Assembly (NCBI GenBank): GCA_039188505.1
Contig: JBCCZC010000057.1
Span: forward strand, 1-19,572
DNA: 19,572 nt
Direction: 5' to 3'
Origin: JBCCZC01 sp039188505
Lineage (GTDB): Bacteria > Pseudomonadota > Gammaproteobacteria > Xanthomonadales > SZUA-38
Shown: one piece after another, positions 1 to 6,200 of the stretch
Position numbering within the stretch: position 1 is the stretch's first letter
Layout: each line of letters begins with the position of its first letter
The notes under the pieces: model-generated
Databases searched by the model: none
What the model saw: the letters and a program-made list of their open reading frames with translations, nothing else
What the model was told of the DNA's origin: nothing
Program-made: the position numbers and the translations under genes

Positions 1-1
1 C

Positions 2-106
2 CACAACTTCAACGCCGTCCGCACCGCCCACTACCCCCACCACGAGCGCCTCTACGAACGCTGCGACGAGGTGGGCCTCTACGTGGTCGACGAGGCGAAC
101 CTCGAG
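2..106 (+). pseudogene. Fragment of a GH2-family beta-galactosidase (LacZ-like), cut off at a junction
   Basis: Reading from base 2 gives 35 residues matching the glycoside hydrolase family 2 signature 1: NAVRTAHYP, four residues, LY, three residues, D, two residues, GLYVV, followed by DEANLE. In LacZ-type enzymes this block lies in the central TIM barrel just before the catalytic residues, and the usual continuation is E-T-H-G. Here the match stops after the GAG codon at 104-106, and the downstream bases read properly only on the other strand as a different protein. The 5' part lies outside the window. No catalytic Glu or second GH2 signature is present, so this piece cannot be active. It is either a remnant left by rearrangement or a chimeric contig end. 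The family match is secure; the biological status is not. Confidence 0.75.
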
Positions 107-898
107 CTGCGCCGCGATGGCCTTCGAGATCTCCTCCTGGATCTCGAACACGTTCGCCAGCTCGCGATTATAGGCCTCCGACCAGAGGTGCGAGTCCGAG
201 TCTACCTCGATGAGCTGCGCCGTGATCCGTACGCTCGTTCCCGCCGTCCGCACGCTGCCCTCGAGCACGTGGGTGACGTCGAGCTGCGCCGCGATGTCCG
301 GGATCGACACGTCCTTGCCCTTGAAGGCGAAGGCCGACGTGCGCGAGATGACGCGCAGGTCACCGATCTTCGCCAGCGCGTTGAGGATCTCCTCGGACAG
401 CCCATCGGAAAAGAACTCCTGCTCGGGGTCGTTGCTCATGTTGACGAACGGCAGGACCGCAATGGACTGCACCTGGGGCGGCGCATCCTCGACTGCATCC
501 GGCGCCGGGGCGGGGCTTTCCGCCGCCACGGTGGGCGCCGGCGCGGGGACGTCGTCCTTGAGCCTGGACTCCCAGAAGAAGTAGCCCGCGGTCGCCACCA
601 GCATGCCGATGATGGCGACGTTGAGCTTGCGCCCGGTTTGCGGCGTGATCGAGTCGGTCCGATCGATCTCGCTCTCGCGCTTGATGCCTTCGGGCGTGAG
701 CTCGTAGATCCACGCGAAGAGCAGGGCGGGGAAAAACCCGAGTGCCAGCAGCATGATCACGAACCTGCCGGCGCTCGTGGGCAGCTCGAGCAGCTCGACC
801 AGCACCTCGGTGACCTGCAGCAGCAGCCATGCGGCGACGAGGTAGGCGACCGCCACCTTGATGACGTTCCGACGCTGTAGTTCGCCTAGAAAGCTCAT
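104..898 (-). CDS. Membrane-anchored TolB/FlgO-like domain protein (adenylate-cyclase-associated type), 3' end lost at junction
   Basis: The ATG at 898 opens 265 recognisable residues. The N-terminus (GELQRRNVIKVAVAYL) with hydrophobic segments at about 11-31, 43-64 and 91-109, and the motif LTPEGIKRESE, are typical of a proteobacterial family. A Pro/Ala-rich linker (about 117-141) leads to a TolB/FlgO-like domain (143-265) with IAVLPFVNMS, FFSDGLSEEILNALA, ISRTSAFAFKGKD, HVLEGSVR and HLWSEAYNRE. Relatives usually continue into TPR repeats and often carry an N-terminal cyclase or winged-helix domain; none is seen here. The match ends at CTCGAG (101-106), after which the frame stays open but reads antisense to the LacZ fragment. 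A GGGGGA lies 4 bases before the ATG and is partly inside a hairpin arm. The gene follows the sulfatase on the same strand with a 69-bp gap. The exact role is unknown; periplasmic or signalling scaffolding is inference. Confidence 0.8.
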
Positions 899-905
899 TC
901 AGTCC

Positions 906-959
906 CCCGGTGCGAGCGGCACAGGGTACCTGCGCGTCGATCGCCATGCGAGCACCGGG
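906..959 (-). promoter_or_regulatory. Inverted repeat in the leader of the TolB/FlgO-like gene
   Basis: Perfect 8-base arms, CCCGGTGC at 906-913 and GCACCGGG at 952-959, are separated by 38 bases. They fill most of the 69-bp gap between the sulfatase stop and the ATG at 898. The proximal arm overlaps the purine-rich GGGGGA (minus strand, 903-908) that looks like the ribosome binding site, so folding could limit translation of the distal gene. No T-tract follows, so a classical intrinsic terminator is unlikely. Function is inferred from position only. Confidence 0.35.
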
Positions 960-967
960 CCGGCTTC

Positions 968-3046
968 TCAACGCGTCCGAGTGCGAGCCCTGTTGCCGTC
1001 GTCGGCCCCCTCGCGAATGCCGCGGGCAATCGCAGCCAGATCATCGACGACGCCATCGGGCGCGGCACCGGCAGCGATCAGATCGTCCTCCTCGAACGGA
1101 TCATCGAGAAGCGCGTAGAGCTCGCGCGAACCGCTCTCGTCCTCGATCAGCTTGTGGACACCATCTGAGACGGCCCAGCGCTCGCCGTCGTCCCCGTTCT
1201 GCTCGGAGAACTGGAAGACCCGGGTCGAGGACCGTGCCTCGCGCAGCAGCGGCGCGAAGGACACGCTGTCATTGATGCCATCCACGTTGACGCCCGCGAG
1301 CGCCGCAATCGTCCCGAACAGGTCTGTGGTGTCGACCAGCGCGGCCTCGCGCTCGCCCACGCGCGTGACGCCGGCACCGCTGACGAACAGCGGCACGTTG
1401 ATGCCGCCCTGGTACAGCGATCCCTTCGAGCGTCCGCGTCCGAACGGGGCCTGGGACACCGCACCGGGCGTACCGTTGTCGCCGACGAAGATGACGAGCG
1501 TATTCGCCAGCGCGACCGGCGCGAGGCTGTCGAGGAATCGTCCGATCTCCGTATCCATCGCCTCGATGGCCGCGTGATAGTAGGGCAGGGGGTTCTCGGA
1601 AATGTCCTGGGCGGAGCCCGGGAGCGCCTGACCGTGGAGCGCCGCCGGCGGCTCGTGGAAAGGCGTATGCGGCGCGTTGAAGGCCAGCCACAGGAACCAT
1701 GGCTGGTCCTGGGCATTCGTCCATTCGATGGCGAGGTCGACGAGCCCGCTCGTCACATAGCTGAACTCGCTGCGCTGCTCCTCGTTGATCGTCAGCGTCC
1801 AGTCGCGATAGTCCCCGACCCCGCCACCGAAGACCCCCGCGTAGTGGCTGACGCCCAGAACGTTCGGATGATCCACGCGTCCCCTCGCGCCGGCGAGATG
1901 CCACTTGCCGATCACGGCGTCGGCGTAGCGGCCGGGGAGGTGCTGCCGGATGTAGGACTGGACGGACGTCTCATCGGTGGACAGCACGTCGCCGGGCTGG
2001 AGCACGCGAGTCCGGGATCCGTAGCGCCCGGTCAGGATTCCCGCGCGCGTCGGGGTGCAGCTCGGGTTCGACCACGCGTTGTCGAAGACGAGGCCGTCGT
2101 CCGCAAGGCGATCGAGGACCGGCGTCGACGGTTTGGCAGCGCCCACCGCGTACTGGTTTGACGCATCCAGGCCAAGGTCGTCGGCAACGATCAGCACGAT
2201 GTTCGGCGGCGGCGCCTCCTCGCAGGCAGGCGCGCCGACGCGCGTCAGCCGATTCAGGGTCTGCTTGCCGCTCCCGAACGGCTCGAGGCTCGACAGGTAG
2301 TCGAGCTTGCCGAAGTCGCAGCCCAGTTCGACCGCGAGGCTGCCCCAGGAGGCGCGAGTTACATCGGCCGGGTCGAAGTCGGGTCCGAAGCGGCCACCCT
2401 CGGTGATGGTCATGTCGTCGATTGCGATCAGCCCGTCATCCTGCGCGCCGGCGCCGACAAACCAGGCCTGGTTGCCCTCACTGTCGTAGCTGAACCAGTA
2501 GACGACAGCGCGCCCGTCGTCGAGGGCCTCGATCGCAAGCCCTTCGCCATCGTGGGTGGGATCGAACCAGGATCCGGTCAGCGCGGACGATGGGAAGTCG
2601 GGGGCGCCGCATTCCAGGCCAGCGGGCCGGGTCAGGCGGTCCAGCGCCTGCTCGCCGCTGACACCGTTGATCTCGTAGCTCGCGGTCGCGACATCGCACG
2701 CTGTCCAGCGGAGCGTGAGCTCGCCGACGTCCGTTCGCTCGACGGCGGCCGGGTCGAAGGCGTCGCCGAAGCGGGCGCCGCGGGTCTGCCAGAGATTCTC
2801 GAAGACGATCGCGGGCCCGGAGACGTCACCGCTGGCGACGAACCACCGCTGGGCGCCCGTTTCGTCATAGGTGAACCAGTAGACAACCGCGCGCTCGTCC
2901 GGCAGGACCTGCAGGACGAAGCCCTCGCCATCGCGACCCGGGTCGTACCAGGAACCGCTCATGCGGGCATCGACGGCCACCTGGGCCTGGACAATTCCGG
3001 TCACCAGCAGCAGGCCAAGCACCCTGTGGAGGGTAGGACGATGCAT
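968..3046 (-). CDS. Secreted type I (formylglycine) sulfatase with two N-terminal copies of an unnamed module
   Basis: I start at the ATG at 3046 (another ATG sits at 3049), giving 692 residues with a signal peptide (LGLLLVTGIVQAQ). A start at 3223 would add about 58 residues without a signal. Residues 28-148 and 156-275 are tandem copies of one module: GSW(Y/F)DP, DGEG, VVYWF(T/S)Y, WFV, then a Cys pair flanking a D/N-R-L-T-R motif. The sulfatase domain starts at about 281 (PNIVLIVADDLG, metal-binding Asp pair). The active-site signature is PSCTPTRAGILTG, with Cys330 the residue expected to become formylglycine. IGKWH, HTPFHEP, VGDNG and KGSLYQGG complete the family S1 pattern. It should hydrolyse sulfate esters, probably on a polysaccharide, in the periplasm or outside; the substrate cannot be told. 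An FGE-type maturase would be needed and is not in the window. The order module-module-sulfatase is unusual in my experience. Confidence 0.9.
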   Translation of the reverse strand: MHRPTLHRVLGLLLVTGIVQAQVAVDARMSGSWYDPGRDGEGFVLQVLPDERAVVYWFTYDETGAQRWFVASGDVSGPAIVFENLWQTRGARFGDAFDPAAVERTDVGELTLRWTACDVATASYEINGVSGEQALDRLTRPAGLECGAPDFPSSALTGSWFDPTHDGEGLAIEALDDGRAVVYWFSYDSEGNQAWFVGAGAQDDGLIAIDDMTITEGGRFGPDFDPADVTRASWGSLAVELGCDFGKLDYLSSLEPFGSGKQTLNRLTRVGAPACEEAPPPNIVLIVADDLGLDASNQYAVGAAKPSTPVLDRLADDGLVFDNAWSNPSCTPTRAGILTGRYGSRTRVLQPGDVLSTDETSVQSYIRQHLPGRYADAVIGKWHLAGARGRVDHPNVLGVSHYAGVFGGGVGDYRDWTLTINEEQRSEFSYVTSGLVDLAIEWTNAQDQPWFLWLAFNAPHTPFHEPPAALHGQALPGSAQDISENPLPYYHAAIEAMDTEIGRFLDSLAPVALANTLVIFVGDNGTPGAVSQAPFGRGRSKGSLYQGGINVPLFVSGAGVTRVGEREAALVDTTDLFGTIAALAGVNVDGINDSVSFAPLLREARSSTRVFQFSEQNGDDGERWAVSDGVHKLIEDESGSRELYALLDDPFEEDDLIAAGAAPDGVVDDLAAIARGIREGADDGNRARTRTR

Positions 3047-3105
3047 CATTTGCGGCGCCAATCCGGTGGGAGAGCAAGCATAGCCACCGTTGCCGGTGCT
3101 GTCGC

Positions 3106-3121
3106 GAATCAGCGTTGATTC
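3106..3121. promoter_or_regulatory. Palindromic operator-like site in a divergent intergenic region
   Basis: GAATCA, GCGT, TGATTC form perfect 6-base arms around a 4-base spacer. The site lies in the 157-bp gap between the divergent sulfatase (start 3046) and membrane-protein (start 3207) genes. A dimeric regulator could control both from here. The small winged-helix protein encoded at 3906 is one candidate binder, purely by proximity. No convincing -35/-10 pair was found in the gap. Confidence 0.3.
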
Positions 3122-3206
3122 ACGGCAGATCAGAACTCTGTCACGCGGATGGTGGTGAGTCGGCGACGCTGTTGACGGCTGCGGCCCGGGGCGGCAACCT
3201 CGCTCG

Positions 3207-3875
3207 GTGGCACTCGACCTCAACCAATTCGCCAGCCTGTTCGAAATCGGCTTCGCCCTGCATATCGCGGTGGCCTTTCTCGAGCGGATCTACGCCCGAG
3301 AACTCCCGGTGCGCATCGACCGGATCGCGGCCCGGGTGAAGGCACTCGAGCGCTTCAAGCGAGAGGTCCTCGAAGGCACGGTCCGCCGCGAGGAGACCGG
3401 GGAAGGGTTCGACGTTCAGTTCGATCATCGTCGGATCGAGAATCCGATCTGGCTCGAGCGGAACGACGGCCTGCTCGACAAGCTCTACGCCCTCGGCCAC
3501 GACGCCAACCGGCGCCTCGGCGGGCTCAAGCGGGTGCTGGGGGTGATCACCTTCCTGTCGGTGGTCGTCGTGATCTACTCGATCCTGATGCTCTTCCTGA
3601 TCGGCATGCAGGTCGAGATGGTGCAGGGCCTCAGCCCGCTGAGCGCCAGCATGATTGTGCTGGCACAGCTCCTGCCGCTACCGACCGCCGCGGGCATCTT
3701 CTATCTCGTGGCGCGACGGATGAGCCGTGAGGTCGATCGCAAGATGCGCGGCATCGGGGAGCTGCGGGTGCTGCTAGGCAGCGCCGGATCCTCGGAGCCG
3801 GCGGGCTATGTATCCATCGAGGAACTCTACCGCCGCAGCCTCGGGCGGGATGGTCTGCTGCACGAGAACCGCTAG
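3207..3875 (+). CDS. Uncharacterised integral membrane protein (222 aa)
   Basis: I do not recognise this family. The GTG at 3207 begins MALDLNQFASLFEIGF. The N-terminal stretch (about 8-28) is moderately hydrophobic and could be a first membrane helix or an amphipathic anchor. Residues 30-108 are charged and helical. Two clear membrane segments follow at about 110-133 (VLGVITFLSVVVVIYSILML) and 146-170, and then a positively charged RRMSREVDRKMR stretch, which by the positive-inside rule puts the C-terminus in the cytoplasm. No catalytic motif is visible. The start is uncertain because no good ribosome binding site precedes the GTG. A gene for a winged-helix protein starts 30 bp downstream on the same strand, so the two may be co-transcribed. 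Confidence 0.7.
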   Translation: MALDLNQFASLFEIGFALHIAVAFLERIYARELPVRIDRIAARVKALERFKREVLEGTVRREETGEGFDVQFDHRRIENPIWLERNDGLLDKLYALGHDANRRLGGLKRVLGVITFLSVVVVIYSILMLFLIGMQVEMVQGLSPLSASMIVLAQLLPLPTAAGIFYLVARRMSREVDRKMRGIGELRVLLGSAGSSEPAGYVSIEELYRRSLGRDGLLHENR

Positions 3876-3905
3876 CGAAAGATCGGTCGATCAGAGGTCA
3901 AACGC

Positions 3906-4190
3906 ATGGTGAGCAAGACCCGAACCAGCTTCTATCGCCGGCTCTACGTCGCCCGGCTGATCGACGCCGGCATCGATACGGTGCCGGCGATCGTCGCGCA
4001 CTGCGACATGCCGCGGCGGACGGCTCAGGACACGATCGCGGCGCTGGGCGAGATCGACATCAGCTGCCGCTTCGAGGGGGCGAAGAAGAACGGCGCCTAC
4101 GTCATCGACGACTGGGGCGCCATTCGCCGTGCCTGGGTCGACGAGCACCTCGATCGCATTGCTGCCGAGCTGGGCTATCCCGGCCTATAG
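3906..4190 (+). CDS. Small winged helix-turn-helix protein (HTH_43-like)
   Basis: The product is 94 aa, with an AGAGG sequence about 9 bases before the ATG. The sequence KTRTSFYRRLYVARLIDAGI, then PAIVAHCDMPRRTAQDTI, reads as a helical bundle with a recognition helix (MPRRTAQDTIAAL). KKNGAYVIDDWGAI fits the beta wing. This matches a family of short proteobacterial winged-helix proteins that I believe is Pfam HTH_43; that name is from memory. There is no effector domain, so it is a minimal DNA-binding protein, possibly dimeric. It follows the membrane-protein gene by 30 bp. Its TAG stop (4188-4190) abuts the TAG of the convergent SDR gene inside the palindrome CTATAG. DNA target and regulatory role are unknown. 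Confidence 0.75.
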   Translation: MVSKTRTSFYRRLYVARLIDAGIDTVPAIVAHCDMPRRTAQDTIAALGEIDISCRFEGAKKNGAYVIDDWGAIRRAWVDEHLDRIAAELGYPGL

Positions 4191-4940
4191 GAAGACGTCC
4201 CCGCCGTTGGGGCTGAGGCATTGACCCTGGTAGTGCCGGGATTCGTCGCTTGCCAGGAAGACGAAGGTCGGCACGATATCCGCAACGTCGGCGATACGGC
4301 CCAGGGGTATCGCTTGCCGGACGGCGTCGAGCAGATCGTCCGGCACACCATCGAGGATCGGGGTCGCCGTCGCGCCCGGGGCGACGCTGTTGACCTGGAT
4401 GCCGTATGGACTCACCTCGAGCGCGAGCGAGCGCGTGAGGCTGATGATCGCACCCTTCGCGGCGGTGTAGTGCGTGAGTCCCGGCGCGCCCTTGTAGGCG
4501 AGCTGGGAGGCCGTGTTGATGATCTTGCCCCCGCGGGCGGCGATCATGCCCGGCAGCACGCCCCGGGTGACGAGAAAGGTCCCGCGCAGGTGGACGGCCA
4601 GCACGCGATCCCAGGTCTCGATCTCGATTTCCTGGAGGGGCGCCGTGTGGGCGATGCCGGCGTTGTTGACAAGGATGTCCGCCGGACCGAAGTGACCCTC
4701 GAGCTCGGCGATCATCCCCGCAACCTGGTCCGGCGCTGCCACGTCGGCCTCGATCGCGTGTGCGACGCCGCCGAAGGCGCCGATCCGATCGACCACCTCG
4801 GCGGCGTTTTCTGCCTGCGAGGCGTCGGGATAGTTGACGACGACCCGTGCGCCCTCGGCCGCGAAGGCCTCCGCGACACCGCGCCCGATGCCCGAGCTGG
4901 CACCGGTGATGAGGGCGGTTCTACCGGCTAGCTTTGCCAC
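4185..4940 (-). CDS. Classical short-chain dehydrogenase/reductase (SDR)
   Basis: I choose the GTG at 4940 because GAGGAGA lies 7 bases upstream and the protein then begins MAKLAGRTALITG; an ATG at 4967 would add nine residues ahead of the Rossmann fold. With 251 residues it has the normal SDR length. Motifs in order are TGASSGIG (12-19, cofactor glycines), an acidic D68-V after strand 4, NNAG (92-95), the catalytic serine in NTASQ (Ser145), YTAAK (Tyr158, Lys162) and the VNSVAPGATATP segment after the active site. It should be an NAD(P)(H)-dependent alcohol/ketone oxidoreductase, resembling glucose-1-dehydrogenase or 3-oxoacyl-ACP-reductase-like members. The substrate cannot be read from sequence. 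It is divergent from the gene at 5024 and convergent with the winged-helix gene. Confidence 0.9.
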   Translation of the reverse strand: MAKLAGRTALITGASSGIGRGVAEAFAAEGARVVVNYPDASQAENAAEVVDRIGAFGGVAHAIEADVAAPDQVAGMIAELEGHFGPADILVNNAGIAHTAPLQEIEIETWDRVLAVHLRGTFLVTRGVLPGMIAARGGKIINTASQLAYKGAPGLTHYTAAKGAIISLTRSLALEVSPYGIQVNSVAPGATATPILDGVPDDLLDAVRQAIPLGRIADVADIVPTFVFLASDESRHYQGQCLSPNGGDVFL

Positions 4941-4960
4941 GATGGCGTCTCCTCGAATCC

Positions 4961-4989
4961 TGCGCATACCCGCTGCGCTGACTATACTC
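4961..4989 (+). promoter_or_regulatory. Possible sigma-70 promoter for the gene at 5024
   Basis: TATACT at 4984-4989 matches five of six bases of the -10 consensus. It lies 34 bases before the ATG at 5024, in the 83-bp gap between two divergent genes. Seventeen bases upstream the hexamer TGCGCA (4961-4966) matches the -35 box in only three positions, so activity would depend on the -10 element or an activator. It is the best AT-rich hexamer in this gap, but the call rests on one box. Confidence 0.25.
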
Positions 4990-5023
4990 GCCGCTTCGTC
5001 ATCGGAAGCGAAGTTTCAGTCCT

Positions 5024-6052
5024 ATGCACCCCGTCGCCGAGCGGCTGCTCCAGCAGCACGTCGAATTCGAACTCGAAGCACTGACAGGCAAGGACCTCCA
5101 GCCCTGGCTGCGTGCCGAAGTCCGGCATGGATTCGAGCTGGCCGAGACGTTGACCCTCGGCGACTGCGTCACCGAGAAGCGCTGCAAAGCGGCATTCAAG
5201 CGCTTGCTCGTGAGCGCCAGCATTCCCTCGACGGTCTGGGAATCGGGCGTGTCGCTCTTCCTTTGCTTCGCCCAGCGTCTCGAGGAATCGAAGATCGATC
5301 TGCAGGCGGTGATCGGCCAGGAACGATTTGCCGAGCTGGTGCTGGTCGCGACCAGCATCCACGAACCGCGCCGGCGACTGATCGCCGAGATGTTCAACCA
5401 TCCCCTCTATGCGGAGCTCATTTCCAGCCTCGTCTACCAGGCGCTGCTCAACTACCTGATCGAGGACAATCTCATCAGTCAGCGCGTGCCCGGCGTGGGG
5501 TCCATGTTGAAGCTGGGGCGCAAGGTCGCGACCACAGCGCTGCCGAGCCTCGACGCCACGGTCGAGCGGCGGCTCAAGAACTACATCAAGAGCTACCTGC
5601 CCTCGCTGATCAAGACATCCGAGCAGTTCGTCGACGACGTCGTGACCGACGAGGAACTGGCGGACCACGTTGCCGAGGCCTGGGCCGAGCTTGGCCCGAG
5701 GCAGCTTTCCGGTCTGATCGAAGGCCTGGAGCCGGAAGACGCCGAGCGGGTCGGTGAATGGGGCCAGGGCTACTGGGACGAACTACGTCGATCGGACAGC
5801 TTTACGGATCTCGGCGAAACGCTCATCGCGCAGTTCTTCGAATGGTACGGCGACGAGCCGCTCGCGGTGCTCCTGGAGGATTTCGGCATCACTCGAACGA
5901 TGGTGACCAAGGAGCTCGGCGCCTTCGCGCCGCCCCTGCTGAAGCGCCTGCACCAGGCCGGCTATCTCGAGGACGTGCTCCGCCGCCGCCTGACACCCTT
6001 CTACGAGTCGGCGGCGGTGACGGCGACCTTCGAATCGACGGTCGCGTCCTAG
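5024..6052 (+). CDS. Conserved-looking helical protein of unknown function (342 aa)
   Basis: The product begins MHPVAERLLQQHVEFELEAL and is predominantly alpha-helical, rich in charged residues and leucine, with no signal peptide. The segment at about 124-150 (HPLYAELISSLVYQALLNYL) is moderately hydrophobic but reads as a buried or amphipathic helix. It is followed by IPGVGSMLK-like wording (VPGVGSMLKLGRKV) and LPSLDATVERRLKNYI. The C-terminus carries FFEWYGDEPLAVLLEDFGI and APPLLKRLHQAGYL. I recall similar unnamed proteins of this length in other gammaproteobacteria, but cannot assign a domain or reaction. No clear Shine-Dalgarno precedes the ATG. It is probably transcribed alone: the SDR gene is divergent and 148 bp separate it from the next gene. 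Confidence 0.75.
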   Translation: MHPVAERLLQQHVEFELEALTGKDLQPWLRAEVRHGFELAETLTLGDCVTEKRCKAAFKRLLVSASIPSTVWESGVSLFLCFAQRLEESKIDLQAVIGQERFAELVLVATSIHEPRRRLIAEMFNHPLYAELISSLVYQALLNYLIEDNLISQRVPGVGSMLKLGRKVATTALPSLDATVERRLKNYIKSYLPSLIKTSEQFVDDVVTDEELADHVAEAWAELGPRQLSGLIEGLEPEDAERVGEWGQGYWDELRRSDSFTDLGETLIAQFFEWYGDEPLAVLLEDFGITRTMVTKELGAFAPPLLKRLHQAGYLEDVLRRRLTPFYESAAVTATFESTVAS

Positions 6053-6163
6053 CCTTGCGGCGCGAATCGACACCCCGTCTGTGAACGCTGGTGACGTCCT
6101 GGTCCTGGCACCGCCAATCGCTTGAGGGCCTCCGGAGAATCGTCTAGCGTCGATCGGACGGCT

Positions 6164-6179
6164 CGCCGGGGCACCGGCG
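6164..6179 (+). promoter_or_regulatory. GC-rich hairpin in the leader of the GGDEF-EAL gene
   Basis: CGCCGG (6164-6169), a GGCA loop and CCGGCG (6174-6179) form a perfect 6-bp stem. It sits in the 148-bp gap after the 342-aa protein gene and ends about 3 bases before the purine run GAGGGGA (6183-6189), which precedes the ATG at 6201. There is no T-run, so termination is less likely than an effect on translation or mRNA stability. The surrounding gap shows no other structure that I can support, and it does not match a c-di-GMP riboswitch. Confidence 0.25.
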
Positions 6180-6200
6180 GGCGAGGGGACCTGCGCCGCA

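Noticed and set aside
101..106. CTCGAG as a cloning-site (XhoI) scar from an engineered construct
   Set aside because: No vector sequence or second site context is seen, and the hexamer is common in this GC-rich DNA; natural or assembly causes are simpler.
71..880. 269-residue plus-strand frame that would fuse the LacZ fragment to downstream sequence
   Set aside because: After residue 12 it is antisense to the clearly recognisable TolB/FlgO-like protein; the fusion is a by-product of the junction.
6053..6200. Possible c-di-GMP riboswitch upstream of the GGDEF-EAL gene
   Set aside because: The conserved GEMM core segments and paired stems could not be found; only a simple 6-bp hairpin is present.
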